Source of the DNA: Bacteroidetes bacterium endosymbiont of Geopemphigus sp.
GTDB lineage: Bacteria > Bacteroidota > Bacteroidia > Flavobacteriales > Blattabacteriaceae
NCBI RefSeq assembly: GCF_002904345.1
Contig: NZ_PEIH01000005.1
Location: forward strand, 302,449-366,448
DNA: 64,000 nucleotides
Reading direction: 5' to 3'
The notes under the pieces are model-generated. The model was not told the origin of the DNA, made no database searches, and worked only from the letters and a program-made list of their open reading frames with translations. The translations under genes were made by a program, and so were the position numbers. This document shows positions 35,790 through 45,260 of this stretch, piece after piece. Position 1 is the stretch's first letter. The number at the start of each line of letters is the position of its first letter.

Positions 35790-36700
35790 TTCTGTAACTA
35801 ATTCCAAATTTCGTTGCCCTACTTCCGTATCATTTTTGTACTCTATTTCTCTTCAAAACGTTTCTGATCTGAGAAAATGCTTTTGTCCACTAGCAATGTC
35901 ATTAGGGATAAAAATACCGTCACCTTTTCGCTTGGGAAGGAAGAATTGATAATGATTTTTAATGTTTTCTGATTTTAATCCATATACCATCGGAAATAGA
36001 TTAATTCTATAATTATCGTAATTATTTATTTTTTTATACGATCTCCATTTCCTACAATCCTTTCAATATCTTCCCCTGATTTTTCTCCTCGAATCTATTT
36101 TTTATTAATAGTATCTGCAGATACTCCCGTCTTATCTTGGACTCTTTTCCTAAGACCTTCTCTTTTTCTCATTTTAACAGCTTAAGAGAAAAGCAACTTT
36201 AACAGATTCTTTTTTAAAAAGTCGCAGAAATTTTACTTGCATAAAACCCTTAACTCCTTTAAAAATTTTTACAGGTTTTTTGCAAGAAAAGCTACACCTA
36301 TGCTTATGCCAAGGCTGATAAATATTCCTGCATAAGAGGCTTAGATTGGAATAAATAATGGCAAGAGAAAAGAAAATGCAATCCCTGTAGCTATCGTGAT
36401 TCCGATGGTTTTTAAACTAGGAAGAGGGAATGGTATATACTTTAGATTTTATAAATTCCCAGCCCTTATTAATTTTACTTTAGCTTTTTTCAATCCTTTC
36501 TTTTTTTATTTATCCTGATGTTCTATTTCTAGCTTAAATCTGTTTGGATGGGGGAGTTTAATGACGTTATTTTTTCATTTAAACGAGCATTTATACCTTC
36601 AATATCATCTTTATTTTCTGCAATGGAGTAAATATTTTTTTTCATTATCAATTGTTTGTTGCTGTACTTTTTAAGCAATATAACTTTACGGTTAGGTTTG
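35790..36700 (-). pseudogene. Decayed region with an HTH-like and a membrane-protein fragment
   Basis: About 0.9 kb without an intact gene. Minus-strand pieces include MRKREGLRKRVQDKTGVSAD then TINKK (about 36090-36175), which looks like a helix-turn-helix, followed by GEDIERIVGNGDRIKK. Upstream of it are two hydrophobic segments, TIGITIATGIAFSFLLPLFI and YAGIFISLGISIGVAFLAKN (about 36280-36430), and a start MKKNIYSIAENKDDIEGINA near 36645. I cannot name a family. These may be two or three small dead genes. Confidence 0.45.
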
Positions 36701-36798
36701 TGTAAACCTAATTAATTTTTCATTTAATAAATAAATTTTTAATATTAACTATTTATTAATATTATTATTACAATAAATATTTTATCTCCCCTGAAATG

Positions 36799-36828
36799 GA
36801 AAGGCCCCTTAATAAAAGGGTTTATTTT
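36799..36828 (+). terminator. Orphan terminator upstream of lipB
   Basis: CCCCTT (36805-36810) pairs with AAGGG (36816-36820) over an AATAA-type loop, followed by TTTATTTTT. It is a good Rho-independent shape on the plus strand, but no intact plus-strand gene ends before it, so it may mark the 3' end of an erased gene. Confidence 0.6.
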
Positions 36829-36855
36829 TGGAAAGAGAATTTTTTATAAAATATC

Positions 36856-37587
36856 GTGGAAAAAATTATTTGGGCAGAAGAATTAGGTCTTTCGGATTAT
36901 CTGGAGACCTGGAAGTATCAAAAGCAATTGTTTCAGAAGCTTATCGATAAAAAACGTAATCCTTCCCAAGTTCGCTTTTCTCCTTTTAAGGAGCCTTTGG
37001 GTTATCTTTTATTAACCGAACATCTGCATGTTTATACTTTGGGAAAGAGCGGTAAAGATAGCCATCTTTTGCTTTCTCCTGATCTTTTAAAGAGAATAGG
37101 GGCCAATTTTTATCGAATTGACAGGGGAGGGGATATTACTTATCATGGTCTAGGACAGTTGGTAGTTTATCCCATTTTGGATCTGGAGCATTTTTTCATA
37201 GATATCCATAAATACTTACGTTCTCTGGAAGAGGTTGTCATCCGTCTTTTAGCCGCCTACGGATTACAGGGCGAACGATCACCGGGAGAAACAGGCGTGT
37301 GGCTTGATGTAGGTAAGCCTTCAGCACGCAAGCTCTGCGCCATAGGAATTCGCGTAAGCCGCTGGGTAAGCATGCATGGACTAGCGCTTAACGTAAATAC
37401 CGATATGAGTTATTTTAAGTACATTATCCCTTGCGGCATTCAGGGAAAAGGCGTAAGTTCAATGCAATGGGAACTTGATTATGTCCCTTATATGCACGAA
37501 ATCATTCAAAAATTTAAGACTATTTTCCAAGAGGTCTTCCAGGCTTCTTGCCTTCCAAAACCTTCTTCAGATGATTTTATTAAATAA
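36856..37587 (+). CDS. lipB: Octanoyl-[ACP]:protein octanoyltransferase LipB
   Basis: Moves octanoate from acyl carrier protein to the lipoyl domains of pyruvate dehydrogenase and other complexes, the first step of lipoylation. The 243 residues include IDRGGDITYHGLGQLVVYPI near residue 95, ARKLCAIGIRVSRWVSMHGL near 155, and IIPCGIQGKGVSSM with the catalytic Cys near 195. The start is GTG at 36856, with no better ATG. Its function fits pdhB in this window. The 3' end overlaps the convergent NUDIX gene by 21 bases. Confidence 0.96.
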   Translation: MEKIIWAEELGLSDYLETWKYQKQLFQKLIDKKRNPSQVRFSPFKEPLGYLLLTEHLHVYTLGKSGKDSHLLLSPDLLKRIGANFYRIDRGGDITYHGLGQLVVYPILDLEHFFIDIHKYLRSLEEVVIRLLAAYGLQGERSPGETGVWLDVGKPSARKLCAIGIRVSRWVSMHGLALNVNTDMSYFKYIIPCGIQGKGVSSMQWELDYVPYMHEIIQKFKTIFQEVFQASCLPKPSSDDFIK

Positions 37588-38154
37588 ATCCCGGATTCCG
37601 GGATAGGTATTTTCAAGAGCCTTTTCCACTTCTTGGGGTGTTTTCCAAAGCGCTTTTAAAATACCTTCTTCTTTTTGAGGCACAGGAATTTGAGCGGAAT
37701 TTGTGTACATATCAAACCAATATACGGTTTTGAGTATATGATTTTCTGCTTTATAAATGTGATAAGTGCTCTTAAGAGTTTCTGTTATTTGCAGCTTTGC
37801 AATACCACATTCTTCGCTTACTTCACGTAAGGCAGCTTCTGCTGGGCTTTCTCCAGTCTCTATTTTTCCTTTGGGTAAGTCCCATTTACCATCCCGGTAG
37901 ATAAAAAGTATTTTCCCTTCCGCGTTGCGTACGCGCCCTCCTGCCGCTTGTATATGAGGAAAGTGATTTTGTAAAGCTTCTAATACTTCATCTACCGGAA
38001 AGTGATAAATATTGAGTCCTTTAAGAGTTCCGTTTTCTAAAACGCTTACAGCTTGTGAAAAAATTTTAGTGGAGAGAAAGGCAATATTATGAAATTCCTC
38101 TATAGGATAATTATTTAAAAATATAGGTTTATTATTGATAAAAATCATGTACAT
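37567..38154 (-). CDS. NUDIX hydrolase
   Basis: A 195-residue hydrolase of nucleoside diphosphate derivatives. The NUDIX box is complete: GKIETGESPAEAALREVSEECGI split as GKIETGESPAEAALRE and VSEECGI near residues 103-125 (GX5EX7REUXEEXGU). The N-terminal 60 residues are a separate region (MIFINNKPIFLNNYPIEEFH) found in Bacteroidota members. The substrate is not predictable. Two in-frame ATGs (38154 and 38148) are possible starts. The tail overlaps convergent lipB. Confidence 0.9.
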   Translation of the reverse strand: MYMIFINNKPIFLNNYPIEEFHNIAFLSTKIFSQAVSVLENGTLKGLNIYHFPVDEVLEALQNHFPHIQAAGGRVRNAEGKILFIYRDGKWDLPKGKIETGESPAEAALREVSEECGIAKLQITETLKSTYHIYKAENHILKTVYWFDMYTNSAQIPVPQKEEGILKALWKTPQEVEKALENTYPGIRDLFNKII

Positions 38155-38227
38155 TTACTTTACGATTAACTACATATGTATAATATATAACTATAATTAA
38201 AAAATCATTAAAATAACAGAAAAAAAT

Positions 38228-38645
38228 GTGCAAGAAAAAAATCACCTCTCGAGGTATATGAACTCTGTTCTTCAGCAAAGAATTTTAAAGGCCTTCTACC
38301 CTTCTATGGTCAAATCTTTTGAAAGCGGTGATGACGATGAACTTCGTTTCCCCATTTTTGGTATACTGCAGATCAGCTTAAAAGTGATTGAGCACACTCT
38401 ATATAAAAAAGTGGTGATGAGATCTTCTAACAAACATCCGGGGTGGTTCTTACGATGAACATCACAGGCCGTGGTGAGAACGAAAACAAAAGCAATATAA
38501 ATTTCGAAGGAAACTTAAGTATCATGCCTAAATCTATGGCATTTATATCCTTCATTTTGCCGAAACAGTTATCTAATTTACTGAAAAGCCTATTGAAATG
38601 TTTATAGATCGTTTGACCAATAAAATAGGGAAGCGCTTTGAGGCT
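38228..38645 (+). pseudogene. Unidentified decayed gene
   Basis: A 76-codon frame (38228-38458) reads LQQRILKAFYPSMVKSFESG and DDDELRFPIFGILQISLKVI; after its stop other frames carry GRGENENKSNINFEGNLSIM and EKPIEMFIDRLTNKIGKRFE up to about 38645. The parts could be one frameshifted protein of about 135 residues. I do not recognise it. It lies between the divergent NUDIX gene and convergent hisS. Confidence 0.4.
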
Positions 38646-38656
38646 TGACGAATTTT

Positions 38657-40054
38657 TTACTTTATAAGTTCACGATAATCTTTGGCTAATTGATCCAGGT
38701 CGTTATAGGAGGTTTGAATGCCATTTGCAAGATTTTTTATTAAAATAGTTTTTTCGTTGATTTCTCTTTCTCCCATGAGCGCCACCCAATATGTTCCTTT
38801 TTTATTGGCATATTGAAGTTGTTTGTTCAATGGGATAGCTTCAGGATACAATTCTGAAGGGATGTTTTTTTTTCGAAGAGCCTTGATCTCCCGCATGGAC
38901 TGGAGCGCCTCCCGTTGGCCGAAATTGACAAAAAGAATAGGAAGCTTCTCTATTTTTCCTCTCTCAAATAGCTCAAGGGTTTCCATGGCGAGATAAATTC
39001 TGTCAAGACCAAAGGATATACCTACGCCGGGAAAATTTTTTACGCCAAAGACTCCCGTGAGCTCATCATAACGTCCACCGCCGCCTATAGAATAGGAAGC
39101 TCCGACTTCGGGCAGCACCTCGCATATGGTTCCGGTATAATAATCCAGGCCACGTGCGAGTTTTCCGTTAAAACGCAGTTTTGCGTTTTGCATCCCGAGT
39201 TCTCGCGATTTTTTCCAGAGAAAATTCAGCTCACTTAAGGCGTTTGTTCCTTTTTCAGAACTGACAAGGAGTTGAGAGAATTTACTTAAATGGTAATCAA
39301 AATCCGCATTTTCTTTAAAAAGCGGCTTAAGTTCATTAAGAACTTTTTCAGGAATTCCTTTCTCGAGCATTTCCTGGTGTGCCTTTTCAGCCCCGATTTT
39401 ATCCCATTTATCCAGGGCGTTGATAAAGATTGGCCAATGTTGTCCTATGCCTGCCATCTCAGCCAAGGCAACTAAGAGCTCTCTATGGTTGATTTGAATA
39501 ACCACCGGTAATCTAAGTTCTGTAAATACAGAATCGTAAAGCTGTAATAGCTCTACTTCTTGCCAAAGCGAACGAGAACCTACCACATCAGCATCACATT
39601 GGTAGAATTCTCTGAAGCGTCCCTTCTGGGGTCTGTCGGCTCGCCATACAGGCTGTATCTGATACCTCTTAAAAGGAAAATTAATATCGTTTCTATGCAT
39701 GATGACATAGCGCGCAAAAGGCACTGTTAGATCATACCGTAAGGCTTTTTCAGATATTTCAGGTAACAAAGCGCGTGTGCTGAAATAATCTGAAGTAATA
39801 TGCTTTTCCTCATCAAAGTGCTCGAGAGAATTTTTCATAAAATCCCCAGATTTTAGGATTTTAAATATCAAACGCTCACCTTCTTGGCCATATTTTCCAG
39901 TAAGCACCGAAAGGTTTTCAAAGCAGGGAGTTTCTATAGGGGCAAAGCCAAATATCTCGAAATGTTTTCGGATAATATCCATAAGATAATAACGTCTGCG
40001 AAGTTCTTGAGGTGAAAAATCGCGAGTGCCTTTTGGAATACTTGGTCTTTGCAT
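38657..40054 (-). CDS. hisS: Histidyl-tRNA synthetase
   Basis: Charges tRNA-His. A 465-residue class II synthetase: PSIPKGTRDFSPQELRRRYY at the start, motif-1 dimer region, LRYDLTVPFARYVIMHRND near residue 110, motif 2 VWRADRPQKGRFREFYQCDA, then RGLDYYTGTICEV (the histidine A motif, near 310), GGGGRYDELTGVFG, and GVGISFGLDRIYLAM (motif 3). The C-terminal anticodon-binding domain is complete (PILFVNFGQRE...). Intact and isolated between decayed genes. Confidence 0.98.
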   Translation of the reverse strand: MQRPSIPKGTRDFSPQELRRRYYLMDIIRKHFEIFGFAPIETPCFENLSVLTGKYGQEGERLIFKILKSGDFMKNSLEHFDEEKHITSDYFSTRALLPEISEKALRYDLTVPFARYVIMHRNDINFPFKRYQIQPVWRADRPQKGRFREFYQCDADVVGSRSLWQEVELLQLYDSVFTELRLPVVIQINHRELLVALAEMAGIGQHWPIFINALDKWDKIGAEKAHQEMLEKGIPEKVLNELKPLFKENADFDYHLSKFSQLLVSSEKGTNALSELNFLWKKSRELGMQNAKLRFNGKLARGLDYYTGTICEVLPEVGASYSIGGGGRYDELTGVFGVKNFPGVGISFGLDRIYLAMETLELFERGKIEKLPILFVNFGQREALQSMREIKALRKKNIPSELYPEAIPLNKQLQYANKKGTYWVALMGEREINEKTILIKNLANGIQTSYNDLDQLAKDYRELIK

Positions 40055-40159
40055 GCAATGGATTTTTGCAAAAATGAAGAAAACTATTTTAGAATGGAAA
40101 TTTCTCGCGATTTTATTTTTTTAAAGTTTTCTGATATAAAATAAAATTACTGGTTATCA

Positions 40160-40655
40160 ATCTAATAAATAATAAAACTCCTTTAAGTTTTGGCAAGCGA
40201 CTTTATATCATCGTTGTGACTAATGAGAAATCCTTTGAGGTATATGCCGATCTTCAAAAGTTGCCTGTGGTCTTTTTCTCAGGAGGCGGATAAGCATCGC
40301 GGACCTAATAAAAATATTGATTTCCCTATACGTTTTCTTATCTTATAGTTTTTCAGGCAATAAAGGAGGGTTTTGGGTCCGATGCGCCCATTGTGGTGAT
40401 GAGCGGAAGACACCTAGATCTAGATTGGGATTTTATAAAAAATTTTTCCTGCAGATAGGGTATTTATCACCCCCTGAAAGGGGTGCTTTTGAAGATGTAA
40501 AAGACAGGACATGGAAGGTCCTCGGAGGAGAAAACTATCGCATAATGGTAGAGGATCTTCCCAAGATATCGGCTAGCATGATCAGAAAAGCTCTGGATGA
40601 GAAAGATTTAAACAAGCTTAAAAGTTTTTTAACGTCCGGAACTTGCCATGCTTGA
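40160..40655 (+). pseudogene. Decayed gene, possible nucleotidyltransferase
   Basis: Plus-strand frames give LYIIVVTNEKSFEVYADLQK then LPVVFFSGGG near 40200-40290, and from about 40360 an open frame ending DLPKISASMIRKALDEKDLN and KLKSFL. The ISAS.IRKAL element near the end resembles the ISSTxIR motif of nucleotidyltransferases such as NadD, RibF or CoaD, but the match is short. The frames do not join without frameshifts. The identity is tentative. Confidence 0.35.
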
Positions 40656-40659
40656 AAAG

Positions 40660-41590
40660 TATCAACATATCTAAAATCACTCAAAAGAAAAAAACTGCAA
40701 AACCCCGGAGGCCTTTTTTTTGCGAGGAGCGTAGGATGTTTTATCGGCAATAATTGTTCAAAGGTTTCGCTATGACGGCATCTGGTTAATCGGGCTTGGG
40801 ATTTCTCTCTCGAAAAGGGGCGTGTCCGATGCTAAGTGTAATTACTCTTACGGAGCTTACCAATTGAGGTAAGCCGAAATATAACTACCTGTTCCTATTG
40901 CCTTCCGATAGTAGTGGACATGGATTGCGGCTACGGAAATGCGCTCAATGCGTTTTACTACTCCAAGGAGTAGTAGCTCCTGCGTGCCAGCGCTCAGGGA
41001 GAGGGAGTATGTATTGAAGGTAATAGTCTTTTTTTGAAGAAAACGGCATGGCTAAATGTGCCATAGAAAAAGCTTATGAGAAGGGAGAAATTTCTTTTAA
41101 AAACCTATTTCCTGTGATCTTTATCCGGTACGTATAGAAAAAATACACTGATTTTGTAGCGGTTAATTATGATCGCTAGCACATTTGTAATCCTGCTTGT
41201 ACTCTGTGGGCACTTCTTTACAACTTCCACTTTATCGATTTCTTAAAGAGGCTCTTATGCGGAATTTTGGCTCGGATTGGTATGAACAATTAGCAGCCTA
41301 TGCTCAGCAAGAGAATACATATCTAAGCTAAAATATGTAACTCATCCTCTTTGATTTATTTTACCCAGAGAAGGTAGGTCCAGATGGATATCAAATATGG
41401 GGGTATGAGTAAAAAATGGAATATAAGAGTAATAATAACTACTCTAATGAGGTTAAGCTACAAGCCGTATCTCGCCATTTCAGAAATCTTTACGCGATGG
41501 CTTGCAAAGATAATAGCATTAGTTCCTGAACCTGAGGATGAAGGAATAATAGAAAACAAAAATAGCAGGCTATATTAATAAAAGAGGATT
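40660..41590. other. Degenerate coding DNA, not identified
   Basis: Plus-strand fragments with protein-like composition occur, for example RFRYDGIWLIGLGISLSKRG then CNYSYGAYQLR (40760-40865), AIEKAYEKGEISFKNLFPVI (41050-41120) and [20 protein letters not shown] then [15 protein letters not shown] (41220-41330), broken by stops. They could be one dead enzyme gene, but I cannot name it. A 9-base perfect inverted repeat with a 2-base spacer (TACTACTCC, 40956-40964, and GGAGTAGTA, 40967-40975) lies inside. A 64-codon frame at 41384-41578 has no recognisable features. Confidence 0.4.
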
Positions 41591-42650
41591 GATCTTAGTT
41601 GTCAAAGTTATAGTGGTCCCACTATCGGAAAAAATATTAACAGTACCGGCAATAGAGTGATTAAAATTGTAAGAAAAAGAGCGAGATTTTGGATAAAACT
41701 TAATTCATTTTCAATCCAATCAGAAAGACCTGTTGTTTTGAAAGTTGAAACCAGTGCAATAGCCTCCTGCTAAAATGATTATAACGTTCCATGGCAACAC
41801 TAGAGGCTGTTCCAGTAAATTAATCGACTTCCTTTGCACTCGAGAGGCAAAAAAACAATACGCTGATCATCGCTATACTATTAATCATGAATCATCTCAG
41901 GGTTTCTGAAAAGATTACTCCAGCCCGGTATGGTGAATTCATGGATATTTAATGTCTTTTCGAAAAATTCATCCTAGGGTTGTAAATATAAATATGATCA
42001 ATACCCTTACTTCCGCCTTTGTTATAGGACCAAGGGATTTATACTCTTTTGTTGTGATTTATCGACCTCTGGAATTTTCCATTAATTTTAAAATATTTAA
42101 TTAGATATCACCAGTTAACAGGCAAAAGAACTATAATCATGGGAAATCCTATTTTAAGTCAGTATAAAAAAGAATTTTCCGGTCTTTCAGGAAAAAATTT
42201 ACGAGGTACTCCGAAAAAATCATATTAGCAGGAGTACCTACGATATTCGAATAACCTCCTATGCTTGAGGAATAAGCGATTTCAAATTGGTAACCAATAC
42301 TTTGATGATGTTCAAAGCGATACGCTTATGAAGATTATATTTTTCAAGAGCTTTTTGGCAATGATCAGTCCGACCAATAATAACGATACAAAATTATGTC
42401 CGTAGTTTTCAGCCATCTCTGAGGTTGATAATATTCCAAAGATTGGAAAGAGTGCCAGCGGAATAAAAGCGGTTGCGTAGATAGAAATGGCTTTAGTAAC
42501 CCACCAGATGGACATAAGAAGAGTAGTAGCTAAAGCAATTTAACTTGTACTTACATTCCCTTAGGTTCAGGTAAAACGATAGTGAAAATAAATAAAAGTA
42601 TATCGATGTATAGTCGAATATCCTTGATATTTCTCATAAAGTTCATTCAG
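41590..42650 (-). pseudogene. SLC13/DASS-family anion symporter pseudogene
   Basis: Minus-strand pieces in order follow a DASS Na+/dicarboxylate or sulfate symporter: MSIWWVTKAISIYATAFIPL and FPIFGILSTSEMAENYG (42390-42510), VGLIIAK-ALEKYNLHKRIALNII (about 42330-42370), IAYSSSIGGYSNIVGTPANM and IFSEYL (42205-42275; the SIGG..T.IGTPPN motif), then far downstream LLEQPLVLPWNVIIILAGGY (about 41770-41815; the LPWGILLLFGGG motif). Many stops and frameshifts. It is a lost organic-acid importer. Confidence 0.82.
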
Positions 42651-42659
42651 ATTATAAAA

Positions 42660-43055
42660 ATTTACTAAATATTACTCAATATATTAAAAGTATACTAGCT
42701 AAAAAATACCAACTTACATATTCCAAAATCTCCAAAGAAGTTGGAAACTGGCTGGTATATTCAGGTGATTATACGCTTTACCACTGTTTCATTGCTATCG
42801 CTTAGAACAGCGATTTTTTAGTAATTAGGGTGGCTTTTAGTTTTAGATATAAAAACTATATCCGAAAAGTCCCCTTTATATCAAAGAAAAACTTCTGCAA
42901 GCTCGCTATACGGTGCCTTTTATGAGGAAATCCGTATACAAAATTCAAATCCTTTCTTTCAGTTCAATCGCCTGTATGTAGGCATTGGCTATAAAATGAA
43001 TTCAAATATATGTTTAGAGGGAGGGCTCTATGACACAACTTAACCCACGCTCTTC
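42660..43055 (+). pseudogene. DUF2490 outer-membrane protein remnant
   Basis: The plus strand near 42895-43035 reads YGAFYEEIRIQNSNPFFQFN then RLYVGIGYKMNSNICLEGGL, the C-terminal beta-strand pattern of DUF2490 proteins (E.f......fdqNRlyiGlGYk....le.Gy). Upstream, PKKLETGWYIQVIIRFTTVS matches weakly in another frame. Intact relatives are predicted outer-membrane beta barrels of unknown role. Dead. Confidence 0.7.
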
Positions 43056-43081
43056 TGGCATCCATCAGACCATTGTAATAA

Positions 43082-44359
43082 TTAAACATAGTCTTTAACA
43101 TCTCTTTTGGTGTGACCGGTGTAAACCTGCCTGGGTCTTCCTATAGGTTCACCGTCAATTCGCATTTCTTTCCAGTGGGCCATCCAGCCAGGTAAGCGTC
43201 CTATAGCGAACATTACGGTAAACATTTCATTGGGAATACCTATAGCGCGGTAGATAATTCCTGAATAAAAATCTACGTTCGGATAAAGCCTGCGTTCGAT
43301 GAAATAAGAATCTTTTAAAGCGGTATCTTCAAGTTTCATAGCCAAATCCAGCAGCGGGTCATGAATACCCAATTGATTGAGAACTTCCTCAGTAGTTTTT
43401 TTGATAATCCTGGCACGTGGATCAAAATTTCTGTAGATCCTGTGTCCAAAGCCCATCATTCGGAAAGGATCATTTTTATCCTTAGCTTTTTCAATCCATT
43501 TTTTCAAATTTCCCCCATCTTTTAGTATGTTTTCAAGCATTTCTATAACTGCCTCATTCGCTCCGCCGTGTAGGCGACCCCATAAGGCACTTACCCCGGA
43601 AGAAACCGAGGCAAACAGGCCTGCATGGGCTGAGCCTACCAGATGTACGGTAGAGGTAGAGCAATTCTGTTCGTGATCGGCATGAAGAATCAAGAGCTTA
43701 TCGAGCGCTCTGCTAATGACAGGGTTTATTTCATAGCTTTCCGTAGGCAATGAGAAAAGCATCTTTAGTATATTGGAAGGATAATCGAGTTGGTTATCCG
43801 GATAGGTATGGATCAGACCCTGACGTTTTCTGTGGGTCCAGGCGGCCAGTACCGGGAATTTTGCTAACAATTTTAACAAAGACTCTTGCAGTTCCTCCCC
43901 AGAGTGTACGCCTATCGCATCTGGATTAAAAGCGGTTAAAGCGCAAGTGAGCGAACATAGTATCCCCATGGGATGGGCAGAGCGCGGAAATCCATCTAAA
44001 ATTTTAAAAAGCTCTTCGTTAACTAATTGAAATTTTTTAATGTCCGTTTGAAATTTTTTCGATTGCTCTACAGTAGGAAGTTCCCCATTGATCAATAGAT
44101 AAGAAACATCCAGAAAAGTGCTTTTTTCTGCTAGTTGTTCTATAGGATAGCCTCGATAGAGCAACTCTCCTTTTTCTCCGTCAAGAAAAGTAATAGTGCT
44201 TCTTATAGCGCCGGTATTTTTAAAACCCGAGTCTAAAGTGATATAGCCTGTATCCGTACGGAGATGAGTAATGTCAAGGGCTTTGTCTCCTAAGCTTCCT
44301 TTAATAATGGGCAAGCTATAGGTCTTTCCTTCAATGCTAATGGTAGCTATCTGGTCCAT
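43082..44359 (-). CDS. gltA: Citrate synthase
   Basis: Condenses acetyl-CoA and oxaloacetate to open the citric acid cycle, the natural sink of the pyruvate dehydrogenase encoded by pdhB. The 425 residues are full length for the type II hexameric form. TFLDGEKGELLYRGYPIEQL, LILHADHEQNCSTSTVHLVG then SAHAGLFASVSSGVSALWG (with the catalytic His), MGFGHRIYRNFDPRA (His and Arg), and the catalytic Asp in YPNVDFYSGIIYRA are all present. No neighbour is coupled to it; upstream is a decayed gene. Confidence 0.98.
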   Translation of the reverse strand: MDQIATISIEGKTYSLPIIKGSLGDKALDITHLRTDTGYITLDSGFKNTGAIRSTITFLDGEKGELLYRGYPIEQLAEKSTFLDVSYLLINGELPTVEQSKKFQTDIKKFQLVNEELFKILDGFPRSAHPMGILCSLTCALTAFNPDAIGVHSGEELQESLLKLLAKFPVLAAWTHRKRQGLIHTYPDNQLDYPSNILKMLFSLPTESYEINPVISRALDKLLILHADHEQNCSTSTVHLVGSAHAGLFASVSSGVSALWGRLHGGANEAVIEMLENILKDGGNLKKWIEKAKDKNDPFRMMGFGHRIYRNFDPRARIIKKTTEEVLNQLGIHDPLLDLAMKLEDTALKDSYFIERRLYPNVDFYSGIIYRAIGIPNEMFTVMFAIGRLPGWMAHWKEMRIDGEPIGRPRQVYTGHTKRDVKDYV

Positions 44360-44399
44360 GAGTGATGTTTATTTTTTCTAAATTTAGAAAATTAGGCTT

Positions 44400-44880
44400 G
44401 AAAAATCGAATTTCACTATCTCTTCGCGCTAGTTTCCATGGTTTTTTTATAAGTGCTATTTTGTTCTTTTAATAGTTCTTGAAGTTCAAAGAATTTTTAT
44501 CTTCAAGTAATTGAACAACGGGAAGTCGATCTCCCATAGATTTTATAGAATCTTTGATATTCTCATGCGCGATCTTAAGTTTTTTGATAAAAAAATCCTC
44601 ACCATAGAATTCTTTTATTTGATCAACCAAAATTTCCTCTCTGATGTAAGGCTCAGGGTGTTCATTGCGCTCTTTTTTTTCCATTGATGAGATTTTAACA
44701 AACCAACTATGCCCACCCCCCCTACTTGAGAAGGACATACGATATTAAATTTTTTAATACCTGGTTCTTTTGCGTTGGGACGAGCCCTGGAGAGGACATG
44801 TTCGACGTCTTTTTTCAACTGTCTGCTAATACGATAAGAATATATAATAACTGTGTCGATTTTGTCGGAGTTTGAATTTT
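44400..44880 (-). pseudogene. Decayed gene, perhaps serine recombinase
   Basis: Minus-strand frames carry KIDTVIIYSYRISRQ (about 44820-44865; compare the kID.vivyk.dRlsR helix of serine recombinases), then KKDVEHVLSRARPNAKEPGI, and KKERNEHPEPYIREEILVDQ with IKEFYGEDFFIKKLKIAHEN (44500-44690), which resembles the region after the zinc ribbon in large serine recombinases. The order agrees with that family but each match is weak and the catalytic N-terminus is not seen. No attachment sites were found. Confidence 0.4.
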
Positions 44881-45260
44881 TTGGATTTAGATGTATCCTA
44901 AGCGCTTTGTTTTTTAAAAATCTTTCCCGAAAAATTCCAAGAAGCCTCCAACAGAAAACTGCCCTTAGGTGTCTGAATAGGTGCTTTGAGCGCTGTTAAT
45001 ATTTTTAACCTGAATTATTTACCCTTGGAAGTACCTGCGCGTCTGTAATTATGTATCCTGAAATGAGCTTTCTTTGCTGTGAGTAAATGAAATATATTTT
45101 TGTAAGGTGGTAAAAAATAAAGGATAATTTATTCAAAATAAGATTTATAAGTAAAATTAATGAAATTCTTTTTTAAGTATTGCAAAACCTCTGTTATTTC
45201 TTCTTCAGAGGATTTTCATATGCGCAATGATTTAGATTATCTTAGCTGAAAATTTTTACC
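44881..45260. promoter_or_regulatory. Spacer upstream of fabI with a candidate promoter
   Basis: No gene is visible. A Bacteroidota-type promoter candidate is TTTG at 45073-45076 and TATTTTTG at 45095-45102 with 18 bases between, pointing to fabI about 160 bases downstream. A small hairpin CCTCTG/CAGAGG (about 45188-45211) lies in the would-be leader. Minus-strand frames around 44900-45020 show protein-like text (LKILTALKAPIQTPKGSFLL) that I cannot assign. Confidence 0.4.

Noticed and set aside
40956-40975. 9-base inverted repeat with a 2-base spacer
   Set aside because: It lies in degenerate coding DNA, lacks a T-tract and its loop is too short for a terminator; possibly a mutation by-product.
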